DNA from: Rhipidocladum racemiflorum
Taxonomy: Eukaryota; Streptophyta; Magnoliopsida; Poales; Poaceae
NCBI GenBank assembly: GCA_036346355.1
Contig: CM070570.1
Span: 1,984,001-2,048,000, forward strand
Direction: 5' to 3'
DNA: 64,000 bases
In this document: in pieces, positions 32,005 through 43,739 of the stretch
How positions within the stretch are numbered: position 1 is the first letter of the stretch
How the letters are laid out: each line of letters opens with the position of its first letter
Made by a program: the position numbers and the translations under genes
Notes under the pieces: model-generated
The model's input: only the letters and a program-made list of their open reading frames with translations
Told to the model about the DNA's origin: nothing
The model's database searches: none

Positions 32005-34579
32005 TGAAACAACCTCAAATTCAAAACGAATTTATTCGGTTTTTGTTTGAATTCGCGTTTGATTTGGATTTGGAATTTGGAATTCGAGTTTGAAATTCAA
32101 ACCTTGTTTGGGCCATTTCTTCTTCTTCTTGGGCCGCCGGCCCGCTCCCTCGGCCCGTTGGCCTTCGGCCTCCTGGCCGTTCGTTCCGCCCGCCAGCCAC
32201 CGCCGGCGCTCGCCGCCGTGTCGCGCCGCCGCGCGCCATTGCCGGCCAGCGCCGCGCTGGCGCCGCGCCGCTGCCGCCGGCTCGGCCCGCCGTCGCCGGC
32301 CGTCGCCTCCTCGCCGCCTCGCGCCGCCGCGCCTTGCCGTCGAGCCCGCTTCGCTGCGCCCGCTCCGCCTATAAAACCCCGCCTTCCTCGCTTTCCAACT
32401 CGCCCGCCTTCTCTCTCTCGTGGTGAGCTCCTCCCATCCTCGCCCTCGCCTCCTCGGCCGCCACATGTGTGCGCCGCTGGTCGCCTCTCGCCCTCCCTGT
32501 TCCCTTGCCCTAGCCCGCCTCGCCGCCCAGCGACGGTGGCCCCGCCCGTCGACTCCCTCTCCCTTCGCACTGCGCGTGGACCCGCCTCCCTCGGCCGTCT
32601 TTGGCCGGCCAGCCTCGACTCGCGCGCCGCGCCAAGTGGGCCGTGGCCCGATGGCTTGATCGATTCGGCCGGGAATAAAGAAAAACCAATTTTCGGTTTT
32701 TAATTTAATTATTAAATCCGAAAATTCGTTTTTAATTCCAAAAATAGCCCGGAAAATCCCAGAGCCCCACCAAATACTTTTCCCGAACCGTGTCGATCCC
32801 CTGAGTCCAGAAATGCTGTCCGTTCCCAGATCCGAAACCCAGAAAATCTCCAAATCCCAGTTTTGCCCTCCGTTCCCTTCCGACTTCGGCCCGCTCGTTT
32901 CGGCCTGCTTTTCATTTTCGGTTATTGTTTTGTCGTTTATTTATGTTGGTTGTATTTTCGCGTTAGATTAGAAAGTTGAGACGCCAGTGGAGCCGAGGAT
33001 CCCTCGAGTGGAGCAGTTCCGGAAGCAGGCGTCGGACCAGGCAGGGCCTTGATCACGACTACTTCCTCGACGACTCATCCGATCCAGCAGCCTCGCAAGG
33101 CAAGCCGTACACCCTTTGATCATGTTGATCCCATCATGCCATGCTATAGTATTAAATATTTTATACCGCATTATTTTACTGTATTTGAATTATTGAAATC
33201 CAGTATTTTAGAATGACATGATACCTAGGTAATACCGAATTGCTCTTGGAACCTCCTTGAAACATTTGAACCCTGTTAAATCCTTTGGAACCCTAGTTAA
33301 TTGCTTATTGCCATGGATAGGGTAGACTATACTGTTAGGTTAGTTAAAAACCTGGATTTAAAAAAATGCTGCCGAATCTTCGATTCGGATTGTTTACAAA
33401 AGTGCTGCAGTCAGGGGGACAGTATCGGATTAATCCCGGAGTGGATGAGATTCCGATCCCCGGCTGGTGATTAATGCCTTGGTTGGTATGGTGGCCGGTA
33501 CTGCGAGTACCGGAGTGGGTTTGTGGATGAAGGCTTGGTCTTTGGCAAAAGTATAAGGTTAATAATCCCCTTGAGCAAAGTAAATAACTTAGTTCCCGCT
33601 CAACCACAGGTCGGACTGGTCGATGACCCGTATCCGACATGGCTCAGTAAGTTAGTCATTCCTGAGATAATAATTGGACTGTCTTGGTGGCTACCATTCT
33701 CTGGAGAGAATGGGGACCGGGCCTTCCGTGAGGAAATGGACCGGAGGGTGGAAGCAGGAATGGTCCAGAGTGACATTCTTGGTTCTCTAGCGGTGACGCT
33801 AATGGGGACCACGAGTCCAAGGTAGCGGTACTATCGGTAAACAACTAAAGGACAGGAATGATTAAACGAAATGCTGTGATAATCTAAACTGGGCCACATG
33901 CATTTAAGTTGCATGAAACTCGCGATTGGCATAAAGGTTATAGATATCTTGTGGGTAAAGTTGAGCCGCTCTGCAGAGTTAATCTTAATTGTAATCGGTT
34001 ACGCCGTACTTCCGGTTAATGAAGTTAAGTTGGAATCGGGGTTGATACCCGTAACTAAGCTCAAGTTACTGTATTGGTATTTGTGAATGAATTGGTTAAG
34101 TGTTGTTGAAACTTGTGAAATTCAAATTACTTACTTAATAGTTTGTGCTTCAAATGTAAAATGAATTGTGAAATAAAACTGCATCCAGATACTAAACCCT
34201 ATTGCCATCCCTTGATTACCCCTACATATAGTATTCAGTGGTTCCGTACGACTTGTTGAGTACCCCCGTACTCACCCTTGCCCCCGCCCTTTCAGAGTTC
34301 GAAGATGCTGGAGCCTTCCAGGAGATCGTAGATGGCGATTTAGTCTGGTTTTAGGTTTTGTCTTCGCTCAGGCCTTGCCTGTGGTTTCTCTCTTTTGGTA
34401 GTGTAAGTCTAGAAGCTTGGATGCTTCTCCTGTAAAAACCGGTCGTTAGACCAACTATATTGAATAAAAGTGTTGAATTGGCTTTTGACCAGGTAATTTT
34501 ACTCTTGTTTTACAACAGTTAGTCTTCCTGGGTAACTGTTGTGAGTTTCGCACTGCCCCTAAAAAGGCGGTCCGTCACA
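32005..34579 (+). mobile_element. Solo LTR, 2.6 kb, GCAAA TSD (probably Ty3-gypsy)
   Basis: The sequence begins TGAAACAACC and ends CCGTCACA, and GCAAA flanks it at 32000-32004 and 34580-34584. A TATA box lies at 32370-32376 and an AATAAA signal at about 34463, both on the plus strand, in the order expected of U3 and R/U5. No internal retroviral genes are present. It shares GATATCTTGTGGGTAAAG-type sequence with two decayed LTRs at 58.0 and 59.7 kb, so these are one broad family. The GC-rich 32100-32650 stretch opens long frames on both strands that I do not regard as genes. Confidence 0.85.
32370..32376 (+). promoter_or_regulatory. TATA box of the 2.6-kb LTR
   Basis: TATAAAA in CGCC...CCCC context, followed by a CT-rich leader, marks the likely LTR promoter and its plus-strand orientation. 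Confidence 0.6.
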
Positions 34580-34584
34580 GCAAA

Positions 34585-35345
34585 CTTATTAGTTTATGTG
34601 CTAGCATGCCACTTTGGATCCACAAATTAAGTCCAAAATAAGCAGGAGTACAACTGAAAAAGCTACTCAATACAAGGGGCCCCTTTAACTAGCTCGGAAG
34701 ATTCTTGCGTGGCCGAGTCGTACGTGTAGAAACACAGAAACAGAAATAGATTAGAGGCCACGCGCGCATGGATCTGATCAAGGAGTTGAGAGGGAGTTAT
34801 CTTAAAAGTCAAGTAATTACGCGTGCAATCGACACTATCTTGAAACCACAATTCTATAGGTCAATGGTACAGCTGCGATGCAAGCTGACAGGAGCAGGGA
34901 CAATGCAGCATCCTCATCCATGGCGTACGTGCATCTTCGATCAGGAGCTTGAACGGCCTGAAGCCCTCTGACCGAACGAATCCTAGCAGAGCAGAGCAAG
35001 TGATCTTATGAGCAGCACACGGGGATAAGCGATCAATTTCCATGTATGCTACTAAGTAACCGGAGTAGTAACAGATGAGCAGCCTAGCCTGCCAGGAAGG
35101 AAGGAGAGGACGAAGGATCAACGCAAGGCTGGCTGTACATGGCCATGGAAGCGAGGGAATCGGTTCATCTGACGTCGACGTCATTGATATTGGGTCACTG
35201 CACGTGGACCCCTCCAGCACGTGGGTCCCACGTGTCAGGGAATTCGACGTAAGAGGATTTCAATACGAAAGCGAGATTGGCAGGTGGATCATGGATGGAC
35301 GAGCCCAGACGCAAGGTGGCGTGCGTGAGGCTTGGCTTGTTTTCT
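34585..35345. other. Intergenic with a dense ACGT-core site cluster
   Basis: No protein-coding exon is recognisable on either strand. The notable content is the run of bZIP/bHLH-type sites at 35170-35234. Confidence 0.45.
35170..35234. promoter_or_regulatory. Cluster of ACGT-core (G-box/ABRE-like) sites
   Basis: Three CACGTG hexamers lie at 35201-35206, 35218-35223 and 35229-35234, each followed or preceded by GG or GTC as in ABRE-type elements. A 14-bp palindrome TGACGTCGACGTCA at 35170-35183 contributes two more ACGT cores. Plant bZIP and bHLH factors bind such sites. No gene adjoins that I can identify, so the target is unknown. Confidence 0.6.
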
Positions 35346-35352
35346 GTTGCTG

Positions 35353-35601
35353 TCGGGGGCGGAACTACATGTGATTACCCGGTGTCATAGGACACCGGGT
35401 CAAAAAAAATTAGTGTATGTTAGTCTATATATATAAAAAATTATTGTATATTAGTCTATATATATAGTATATGTGAACCCCTTTATCTAAATCTTGTAAC
35501 ACCGGGAGGCAAATAACAAGCAAATGATAAGAATAATAAGTTGTTATCACATATATAATGAAGTTGTGAACCCCGATAATTTTTTGTCTAGTTCCGCCCT
35601 G
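35353..35601. mobile_element. Miniature element with GGGCGGAACTA ends
   Basis: Inverted ends GGGCGGAACTA occur at the left (35357-35367) and, read inward, at the right. GTTGCTG flanks the element at 35346-35352 and 35602-35608, a probable 7-bp or slightly longer target duplication. An internal hairpin, CCCGGTGTC...GACACCGGG, lies near the left end. It encodes nothing. Superfamily is uncertain. Confidence 0.65.
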
Positions 35602-35608
35602 GTTGCTG

Positions 35609-36066
35609 CGCGGCGGCACGCCAAGGAGACGAGCATGCGATCTGACTTGGCCGAGTCACAGTTCGTGTAGGCGCCGCTGGTCTAGGGACAAGTCGTGGCC
35701 CTCGTATCCGCCGTTGGTTTTGGTTGACCGGACACGTGGATGCTGCTGGCTCTCTCCCTCGGTGGCCTACCCGCGTTTACTTCCTACAGATACACAAATG
35801 GGCCCTCTTTCGCCAAAGTTCACAGAAGACCCCCTATCTATTTGGATTTTATACTCAAACCCACAACACCCGGCTCGGCGTCCAAACCATAGCGAATTTC
35901 GTGCACCAGGCAGTTCGTCCAAAGGCACTCGTATATCAGCAGAAGCAGATAAAGCACTATCTTCTACTCCTCTCGCTTCTTACGCACAGTAAAACGTGCA
36001 AAGGGGTTTATAATCTTTTTTTTTTCTAGAAAAGAAGTGAATAGAATCGCCTAGTAACGTAAATGA
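35609..36066. other. Intergenic, no gene recognised
   Basis: Open frames of about 100-130 codons overlap here in two plus-strand frames. Neither shows a family resemblance or start and splice context. Confidence 0.45.
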
Positions 36067-36717
36067 GTTCATTTTTGGAAAAAATATTGAAATATACAAC
36101 ATGTAATAAAAAATTTCGAAACTATACAATATTTAAAAAAAATTGCAAAAGTGACATCGCAGCCGCCATGTGGGGCGGCCGGCCACGGCGGCGTCGACCA
36201 ATGTCGCCACGAGGGAGGCGGCGGCCAGTGTGTGTGGCGGCTCACCCCCATATCGCCCGGTCCCACGGCCACTGGTGCCGCCGTGCCTGTGGCGGCAGCC
36301 GGTGGCAACCAATGAGCCTCCCGCCCCCGCACCGGTCCCACTCCTGGCTGCCGCCACGAGCACGCAGCGGCCAGTGTCCTCGCCGATGCCCGCCAGGACC
36401 GACCTCGCCGCAGCTCCCCTCGCGCGGTGTCTCCCTTCCACCCGTTGCTTCGTCGTGAAGGACAGCACTTTCATTTTTTTAACGCGCCAAATAAATTTCC
36501 AGGATACTTTTGGAGCCAAAAGGTGCATGCAAGTTGTTTAAAAAGTTGCCGGTGGTTGAAATAGCACAATGTGTCACGTCAATTTCTGTCGTGTTGGAAT
36601 CCAATGCCGCATAAAATCAAGATTACGGCTAATAATAGAGCTAAGTAACGCGCTTAATCCGTAATAATTGTCATTTATGTAAACGTCACGATGATGAGCT
36701 TTGCGCCTATAAAAGCA

Positions 36718-36724
36718 GGAAGTG
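36718..36724 (+). promoter_or_regulatory. TATA box inside the MULE
   Basis: TATAAAA follows GCGCC and precedes a short leader, GAAGCAGAGTGTGAAAG and on, that resembles a plant transcription start. It could be the original promoter of the element's transposase gene, though 2.5 kb of repeats now separate them. Confidence 0.5.
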
Positions 36725-36936
36725 CGTCGCTTCTCCTATGAAGCAGAGTGTGAAAGAAGAGTTTGAGAGCATAGCGGTGCTTGCTTTGAGAGCTTGAAGG
36801 CAAGGCCAAGAAACCGAGAGCGCCAAAAGCAGTAGATTAAATAGTCGGTGGTTATAGTTTGTTGGAATCCATTCGTGATATTTATTTCCCCTGACTACTT
36901 CTTTGAGTTCATATTGTTGTTTTTACTTCGTGTAGA

Positions 36937-38830
36937 TACCGCCATTGTAGAGAGTGCACACGGCGACCTCGACGCTATTCGGGAAAAAGTTGGAGGAAGG
37001 CAAGCACCTCCTTTAGTCATGTTCATACCACATTTCATATAAACTAGCAATTTATGTATGCTCACCGTATATTTTGAATCTGGTAGATATATACCCACAT
37101 TCCATATAAACTAGTAATTAATCGTAGCAACTAGAAATATCTATGTTCGTAGAAATATTCAAATGGAGTAAAAAGTTGAATTTAATATTCTTGCATAAAG
37201 ATGGGTGTCTGAGTATCCATGAGGTCGGGACCCTGCAGCGAGCTTCCACTCCAATGATTATTCGTTTGAGCGAAGAATTGTTCTTATTTTTCGACGTAAG
37301 CACTACTTGGACCCGAAAGGAGTTGAGCTCCTTTACGAACTTTACAACTCGAGCGAAAGTACCGCATAATCCGACTTAAAAATGGGTGGCGCGGGCTTAC
37401 GGACATTGGTAAGTTATTTTGCCTTAATACATATTTCGCTTCTTATTGTGGTTTTTTCTTCGTGTAGATACCGACCTTGCAGATAGCGCACGCTAACCTC
37501 TACGGACGAGAAAACTCATAGCAAGGCAAGCACCTCCTTCAATCATGTTCATACCACTATCTTAGCGATTAAGTTGTTATGAAGAAATGTATGTACGCAT
37601 GTGTTACATTCAATTAACACCCTATATATGGTGACCTACTTTAATACTCTGTGGTTTGTTTATTTTTCACAAAGTTTAATAATTTTTGTTTATTCCATAC
37701 ATGATTTGTATCTTGCAGGTATTTTTGACGAACATTTATTGGGTCAAAGTGGAGTTTTGATCTTCTATTCTACTTGGAGAAGGTTAGTTACATCATAAAT
37801 AATAGTATGTTTTGGTGGTCTGGTTTTAGTGACCAACTTGTTAGGTTAGATTACCGTATTTACGTTTGTGCAATTTATTATTGTTGACGACATTGTAGTG
37901 TTATCTTTGTAGTGAAATGTTACGACGGTATTAGGAAACATTAGTACAATGCTATTATGATATTATGTGTGTAGCGATAATCTATGTGATATTATGTGCG
38001 GAGAACGTGAATTAACCGTGACACCTAAAAATGTTTACGTAAGTAAGAATATTACATGAATTAACAACCTTATTTTGGGACCATTAGTCTATCGGAGGAC
38101 AGGACCCTCTGCGGAGGTAACCTTGTCTTTGTCTGGGAGGGCTGGAACCTCAGATGACCATCGGCTGTTTGTATTTCACCACGATCGTCACCTTAAGCAT
38201 AAAGCATAAGACTGTGTTTTGTTGGGCGTAATCACAACTTGGACGAAAGGAGTTGACCTCCTTTACGAACCTAATTACTCGAACCAAAGTTCTTTGCTTA
38301 ATCGACTTAAATATTGGTGGCACGAAGTTACGGACTTTGTTAAGTCATTTCGCCTTATTACTTATTCGACTTACGTATTGTTCTATTTATTTTTGACGTA
38401 ATCATTACTTGGACCCGAAAGGAGTTGACCTCCTTCTGAACCTAATAACTTGGAACCAAAGTAGTCGCTTAATCGACTTAATTTTTGACCCGAAAGGAGT
38501 CTCTGCAGGTCGGGACCCTCTGCCGAAGTCGCTTTCGAACGTTCTGTATTTATTTCGCATGATGATTCGCTCGAAGGACTGCTTTTGGACGTAATATCTA
38601 CTTGGACCCGAAAGGAGTTGACCTCCTTCACGAACTTTACAACTCGAACCAAAGTATCCACTTAATCCGACTTAAATATTGGTGGGCGGAAGTTTTCCTT
38701 TATTACTTATTGGACTTCTTATTGTTCTTTTTGCTTCGTGTAGGTACCGACAACTGCAGAGACCGCACACGTTGACCTCGGCGCGTTCAGAAAACTTCGA
38801 GCAAGGCAAGCATCTCCCCTTATATCATCT
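36937..38830. repeat. Interspersed repeat modules inside the MULE
   Basis: Two module types alternate. One contains ACTTGGACCCGAAAGGAGTT and recurs near 37308, 38238, 38409 and 38601, with a partial copy at 38486. The other contains GATACCGAC, CGACCTC and GCAAGGCAAGCACCTCC, near 36937, 37468 and 38746. A third phrase, GGTCGGGACCCT, appears near 37225 and 38513. The pattern suggests repeated segmental duplication. Confidence 0.6.
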
Positions 38831-39294
38831 TTGCTAATGCGCTTTTACCAAACTTATGTTGTTATGATGAAATGTATGCATGCATCTTGCTAGTAGTATT
38901 TTACATGATATTATGAGTGTGGAATGTGGTTTTAGGATTTAATAAACTGCATATGTCTTGTGCTAGTATGTTATATAACATATACATAATTATATGTTGG
39001 CATACATTTCAAGCATGCGTAACCATAACATTAATGCTTTCGTAATTAAAATTTGAGTAATGCCAATACGTTTAAAGATGTTAGCGGTGCGTGTGTGTGC
39101 ATTTATTGTTGACTACAATTATGTATTTCTACTGATCCTCGATGGCGATCCCGCTTCATATATGGCATGGGGAGCAGAAAAATTGCAGGCCCATTTGTGC
39201 ATGCATAATTGTGCACACATAGAGACAAGCGTAAATCCACCGATAGAGTTGCGTCTGATAGCAAGAGCGGTTGCACGCTCTTAGTGTTGACCGT

Positions 39295-40437
39295 GACGTT
39301 GTACAAGCTCGTGGTAGATGGGGTTAGGCCCCATGTAGTGCCAAATAGCTTGCTTTACGTGTCTGACCTATTCGAGCTCAGTAGAACGAGTGCTGGCAGT
39401 TCTACATGGAGAAGGCGCCGCAGGAAGGGTTCGCACTAGGTGTTCACGTGAAGCTGGTCCCTCGCAGGGGAGGCAGGGACGAGCCGAGCCAGGAGGAGGA
39501 CATGGGGGTCAATGCGGACGAACAACCCGAGCCCGAAGAGGAAGTGCGATGAGCTCGCGGCAAGTCCCGCTCAAGGGGCTTGGCGAGCTGGCGAGATGGA
39601 TGCGCCGTCCACGAGGTTGATGCGGATGCCCTAGCGGATGACCCTCACCCTACTTATGGTGACGGTCCTGGCGAAGATGAGGACCGGGGCCGGCAATCGC
39701 ATTTTTGCACTTGAACCCGGCCGATCGTTACGGCCCGCTTGGAGGATATTTCTAGGCGTGGGCAAGACCATAGCGATATAGAACTCGATCGAGGAGTTTG
39801 CCACAAAGGAGGAAGCGATGCATACGCACTAATTACGCAGTCTTGACCGGCGTGACCACCGTGTGACTTGCTCGGACCAGACACTGCCGAGCTTAAATGT
39901 AAGAAAGAGCGGTCACGAATACTATGTTCGTCGCGAACCGCCTAAACATCGACACCATTTCGTTATAACTCGGTACACACCGCACACATGCACGCAGGCG
40001 CTTGTTGAACACAAGCGGTGTGGTGAAATCAAGATTCATCGCGCCAAATCCTGTTAGAGCGTCTTTGAAGGCCGACATTAGCCTCAGGCCCGCAACCATA
40101 ATTGCTTTGAGATGCGAGCAGACAGGGATGTCCATAAACTACTTGCAAGCTTGGCGAGCAAAGCGGATGGCTTTGAAAATCTTTGTTTGGTAGTTTTATG
40201 GAGTCATTCAATTGGGCTCCACGACTACTAAGGCGGATAGCTGCAACAAACCCGGGCTCGAATATGCTATTCTTTGTCGAACCCGTGCAGCTTCCCGATG
40301 GAACGATTGCTCCGGAACACTACTACCTCCTCAGGGTGTTCTGGGCGTTCGGTCCGTGCATCACGGCATTCAGCAACTGCCGTCCTGTTATATGCGTGGA
40401 TGGGACATTTCTTCCGAAAAAATGGACTCATACGTGA
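39295..40437 (+). pseudogene. Broken MULE (MURA-type) transposase
   Basis: In the ancestral protein this would cut and join the MULE termini. Fragments in different frames run in the expected order. The N-terminal part contains DGVRPHVVPNSLLYVSDLFELS. At 39440-39550 is an acidic stretch (SQEEDMGVNADEQPEPEEE) that ends in a stop. A zinc-finger-like region around 39900-40060 has YYVRREPPKHRHHF, TPHTC and RASLKADISLRPAT. The conserved core at 40183-40437 reads MESFNWAPRLLRRIAATNPG through YYLLRVFWAFGPC to VICVDGTFLPKK, where the first catalytic Asp lies. The sequence stops matching directly after VDGTFL, exactly where a tandem array begins. The rest of the DDE domain and the SWIM finger are missing. 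Confidence 0.75.
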
Positions 40438-41205
40438 TATTTCACGGCCGGCCGAATATGCTTAAGTTGTCATATTTTTGCGCGACCGTTATAATTAGCC
40501 ATTTTCAACTATACGAAAATACATACAACGGAATATGTAATTACAATATTTTTCCATAATATCGTAGTCGGTATAGAGAAGACCAAATCAGCTGCATTCT
40601 TAGAAAAAATAGACTCAGACGTGATATTTCACTAGGCGAATGTGCTTAAGTTGTCATATTTTTGCGCGACCGTTATAATTAGCCCTTTTCAACTATACGA
40701 AAATACATACAACGGAATGTGTAATTACAATGTTTTTCCATAACATCTTAGTCGATAGAGAAGAGCAAATCAGCTGCATTCTTAGAAAAAATGGACTCAT
40801 ACGTGATATTTCACTACGGCCGAATATGCTTAAGTTGTCATATTTTTGCGCGACCGTTATAATTAGCCATTTTCAACTATACGAAAATACATACAACGGA
40901 ATATGTAATTACAATATTTTTCCATAATATCGTAGTCAGTATAGAGAAGACCAAATCAGCTGCATTCTTAGAAAAATAGACTCAGACGTGATATTTCACT
41001 ACCGAATGTGCTTAAGTTGTCATATTTTTGCGCGACCGTTATAATTAGCCCTTTTCAACTATACGAAAATACATACAACGGAATGTGTAATTACAATGTT
41101 TTTCCATAACATCGTAGTCGGTGTAGAGAAGAGCAAATCAGCTGCATTCTTAGAAAAAATGGACTCACACGTGATATTTCACGGTAGGCCGAATATCGCG
41201 CTTTC
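40418..41205. repeat. Tandem array, about 183-bp unit, just over four copies
   Basis: GACTCA followed by ACGTGATATTTCAC recurs at 40425, 40612, 40794, 40979 and 41162, giving spacings of 182-187 bp. Each unit contains TTAAGTTGTCATATTTTTGC, AACTATACGAAAATACATAC and AAATCAGCTGCATTCTTAG. Alternate copies share specific differences (AATATGTAA versus AATGTGTAA), so a two-unit block has itself been duplicated. Confidence 0.9.
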
Positions 41206-42392
41206 TGTCTGGCCGTCGCCTAAGTCGATGTGCATAAGCGGAGGGATGGGCACTACCAGACGCCGAGCTGCAGCTTTGCTTCGGCCATACCCCTCCCATT
41301 GCGCTGCAAACGCTTCCACGTGACGCAGACGGATGCACCGGCTGACCAGGCCCCCACCGCGCATTGCAAACGCTCCCACGTGCCGCTTGCACGTCTTGGA
41401 CCCTCGCTCGCTCGTGCCGCCACTTGGTATCTTGTTTGTCCCTTGTGCCCTCCTATAAATTACAACGCCGCATGCATTTCTATCGGCAATCGTGAGTGAG
41501 TTCGATGAAGTTGTTGAGTTCAACCCAAAATGCTTGTGTTTAAAAGGTATTATTTATGAAATTTATTTTCGACGGTCAGTGACATTGTTGTTTTTTTGGG
41601 TCAGCTATGTACGATGGATATTGATGGCTTCTTGGGGCTTTCGTGCCATCATTCCTTTTATGTTTTTGATCAAGTACATTTCAGTTATGCTTGAATCCTA
41701 CTCTTCTAGGTGAAATATAATTGCTTCCAATGTGTAGATGGACAAGGATCCTGAGCGGCTCAAGAAAGGTGGGCCTGGACAATCAAAGAAATAGATGGCA
41801 TCGCGGTGACTGAATAAAATTGCTAAAGACAACTTGATCCTGGCAATAGTTCAAGCGCCAACGAATTCATGACTTTTGTTACCGACATCGAAGCTATTGC
41901 TAGTAGCCTCGAACATGTCGCCATACAATCTAACGAATTGCTGCAGTCAAACCCCACCACCACCACAAGAGGACACTAAGCTCGTTGCCAAAGAGGAGGA
42001 CACCGAAGGTGTAGACCTGCAGGCATTGTCTTTCATGTGACTACGAGGCGATGACGAGGGCAAACGCGATCACGGGCGCTTTTAGAAGAGGAGGGTATTG
42101 ATGCGAGATAGTGATGATTCCGGAAAGTTCTAATCGAGTTGCGTGAGTTGTTCAAATAATATGTAGTAGTCATGTACCCGTCATATGCGTTGGCGATGTC
42201 ACGGTATTCCAACGTTGTTTCTCCGTGTTGTGATGTTATGTCGTAACTTATATATTTCAACGTTGTATTTTCCGCCTTTAATATCTTTTGTCGTTACAAG
42301 CCATACGAAGCGGCACAACACGGATACACCAACACAACATACGAAGAGTTAATTTAACAACTTCATTCCATTTTAATACTCGTAAAGGCGTA
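41206..42392 (+). other. MULE interior, unrecognised broken coding sequence
   Basis: A TATA-like CTCCTATAAATTAC at about 41450 precedes a leader with GCCGCATGCATTTCTATCG. A similar leader phrase, AAGCCGCATGCATTTGTCGC, occurs again near 42970. Between 41750 and 42060 the plus strand reads as a frameshifted acidic, Lys-rich protein. Its identity is unknown. Confidence 0.4.
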
Positions 42393-42790
42393 GTACATGC
42401 AATTTTCATGACCGTTATATTTAGCCCTTTTGAACTATACGAAAGTACATACAACGGCAGTGTAATTACAATATTTTTCCATAATATCGTAGTCGATTAC
42501 GAAGAGCAAATCAGCTGCATTATTCCTAAATAATAGACTCACACGTGATATTTCACGGTAATTTGAATATGCTTAAGTCGTCATATTTTTCATGACTATT
42601 ATATTTAGCCCTTTTGAACTATACGAAAGTACATACAAAGGAAAATTTGTAATTATAATATTTTTCCATAATATCGTAGTCGTATACACAAGACCAAATG
42701 GGCTGCATTCTTAGAAAAATGGACTCACACGTGATATTTCACGGCGCGAATATGCTTAAGTTGTCATATTTTTCCGCGACTATTATAATT
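42393..42790. repeat. Second, diverged array of the 183-bp unit
   Basis: About two units with the same AACTATACGAAAGTACATAC, AATATTTTTCCATAATATCG and CACACGTGATATTTCACGG words lie 1.2 kb downstream of the first array, in the same orientation. Confidence 0.8.
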
Positions 42791-43171
42791 ATCCATTAAG
42801 TTGTCATCATCCAAACTTTCGTTGCATTGGCATGAGACGTCCTGTCAAAGCAACTGATGGCAAAGCCTGCAGGATATATCATGTCATCAAATGCATGCGT
42901 GGCAGAGAATGCCTTAGTCGTCATGTCAAAGCATAGCTGCCAAAGCCCGATCGGCACCTCCTAGCAACTACAAAGCCGCATGCATTTGTCGCTTCCAAGC
43001 ACGAGGCCGCAAAGGAATCAGATGCTCGCGGATTCGTTCTTGCTTCAAGTCTGTCGTTTTATCAATTCAGGCTCTTTAACCCCCTTCCTGGCTTCCCAGC
43101 ATTGCATCAACCGAACGACTGCTCCAATACAACCAAGAGAACCATCCCCCGCAAACCAAACGAGCGGCGCA

Positions 43172-43735
43172 ATGGAGTTTCCTCGCCCCAAGGCCTGGCG
43201 TTGTCCAAACCATCCCCGACACGGAGAGGTCCCCATGTGCCTATGCGGGGATCCTTGCCGCTCCGTGATCAATAGACAACTCATACACGTACGGTATGAG
43301 GTATCGGAGTTGCCGCAACCACGACTACGAGCCAAAGGCGGGGATGCGGCTGGCGAGAAGCCGGTATGTTCATACTCGCATTTTGTGTTGCATCGAACTG
43401 CATGTGTCTAACACCATGTGATGTGACCAATTAGGCCTCCACTCATGCGAGTTCATCCGATTCTCTGACGCGGAACAAACTCTCGAGATGGAAAGGATGC
43501 GGAATCGGAGTACTCGCATCGGAGGGCTATGGTGGAGCAAAGAGTGGTGTGAGCAGGATCGGGGAGGAGAAGCGCAAGCGGCCTGAACAGATGCTTGCAC
43601 AGAGGGAGGCCGAGCAGCGCCATGCCGCGAGAGAGGAGGCCGAAAAGTGAGAGAAAGCGTGAGAGGCGGCTAGGGCCGGGCGGCGGAGCCGAAGGATTGC
43701 GTAAGGGAAAATATCCTCTTGCTCTCGATAAAATG
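43172..43735 (+). pseudogene. GRF-zinc-finger/coiled-coil gene relic in the MULE
   Basis: The plus strand starts MEFPRPKAWRCPNHPRHGEV and continues PMCLCGDPC, which resembles the CxCGxxC start of a GRF-type zinc finger. After a frame change comes a charged helix rich in Arg, Glu and Ala (REEKRKRPEQMLAQREAEQRH and on), with a stop inside. Genes of this layout are common near or within grass MULEs and other DNA elements. The finger's later ligands are lost, so this is a relic. Confidence 0.5.
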
Positions 43736-43739
43736 TACG

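Noticed and set aside
32032..32853. Long minus-strand open frame of 273 codons and overlapping plus-strand frames of 157-218 codons
   Set aside because: They lie in the GC-rich part of a well-delimited solo LTR, overlap on both strands and show Ala/Arg/Pro composition with no domain.
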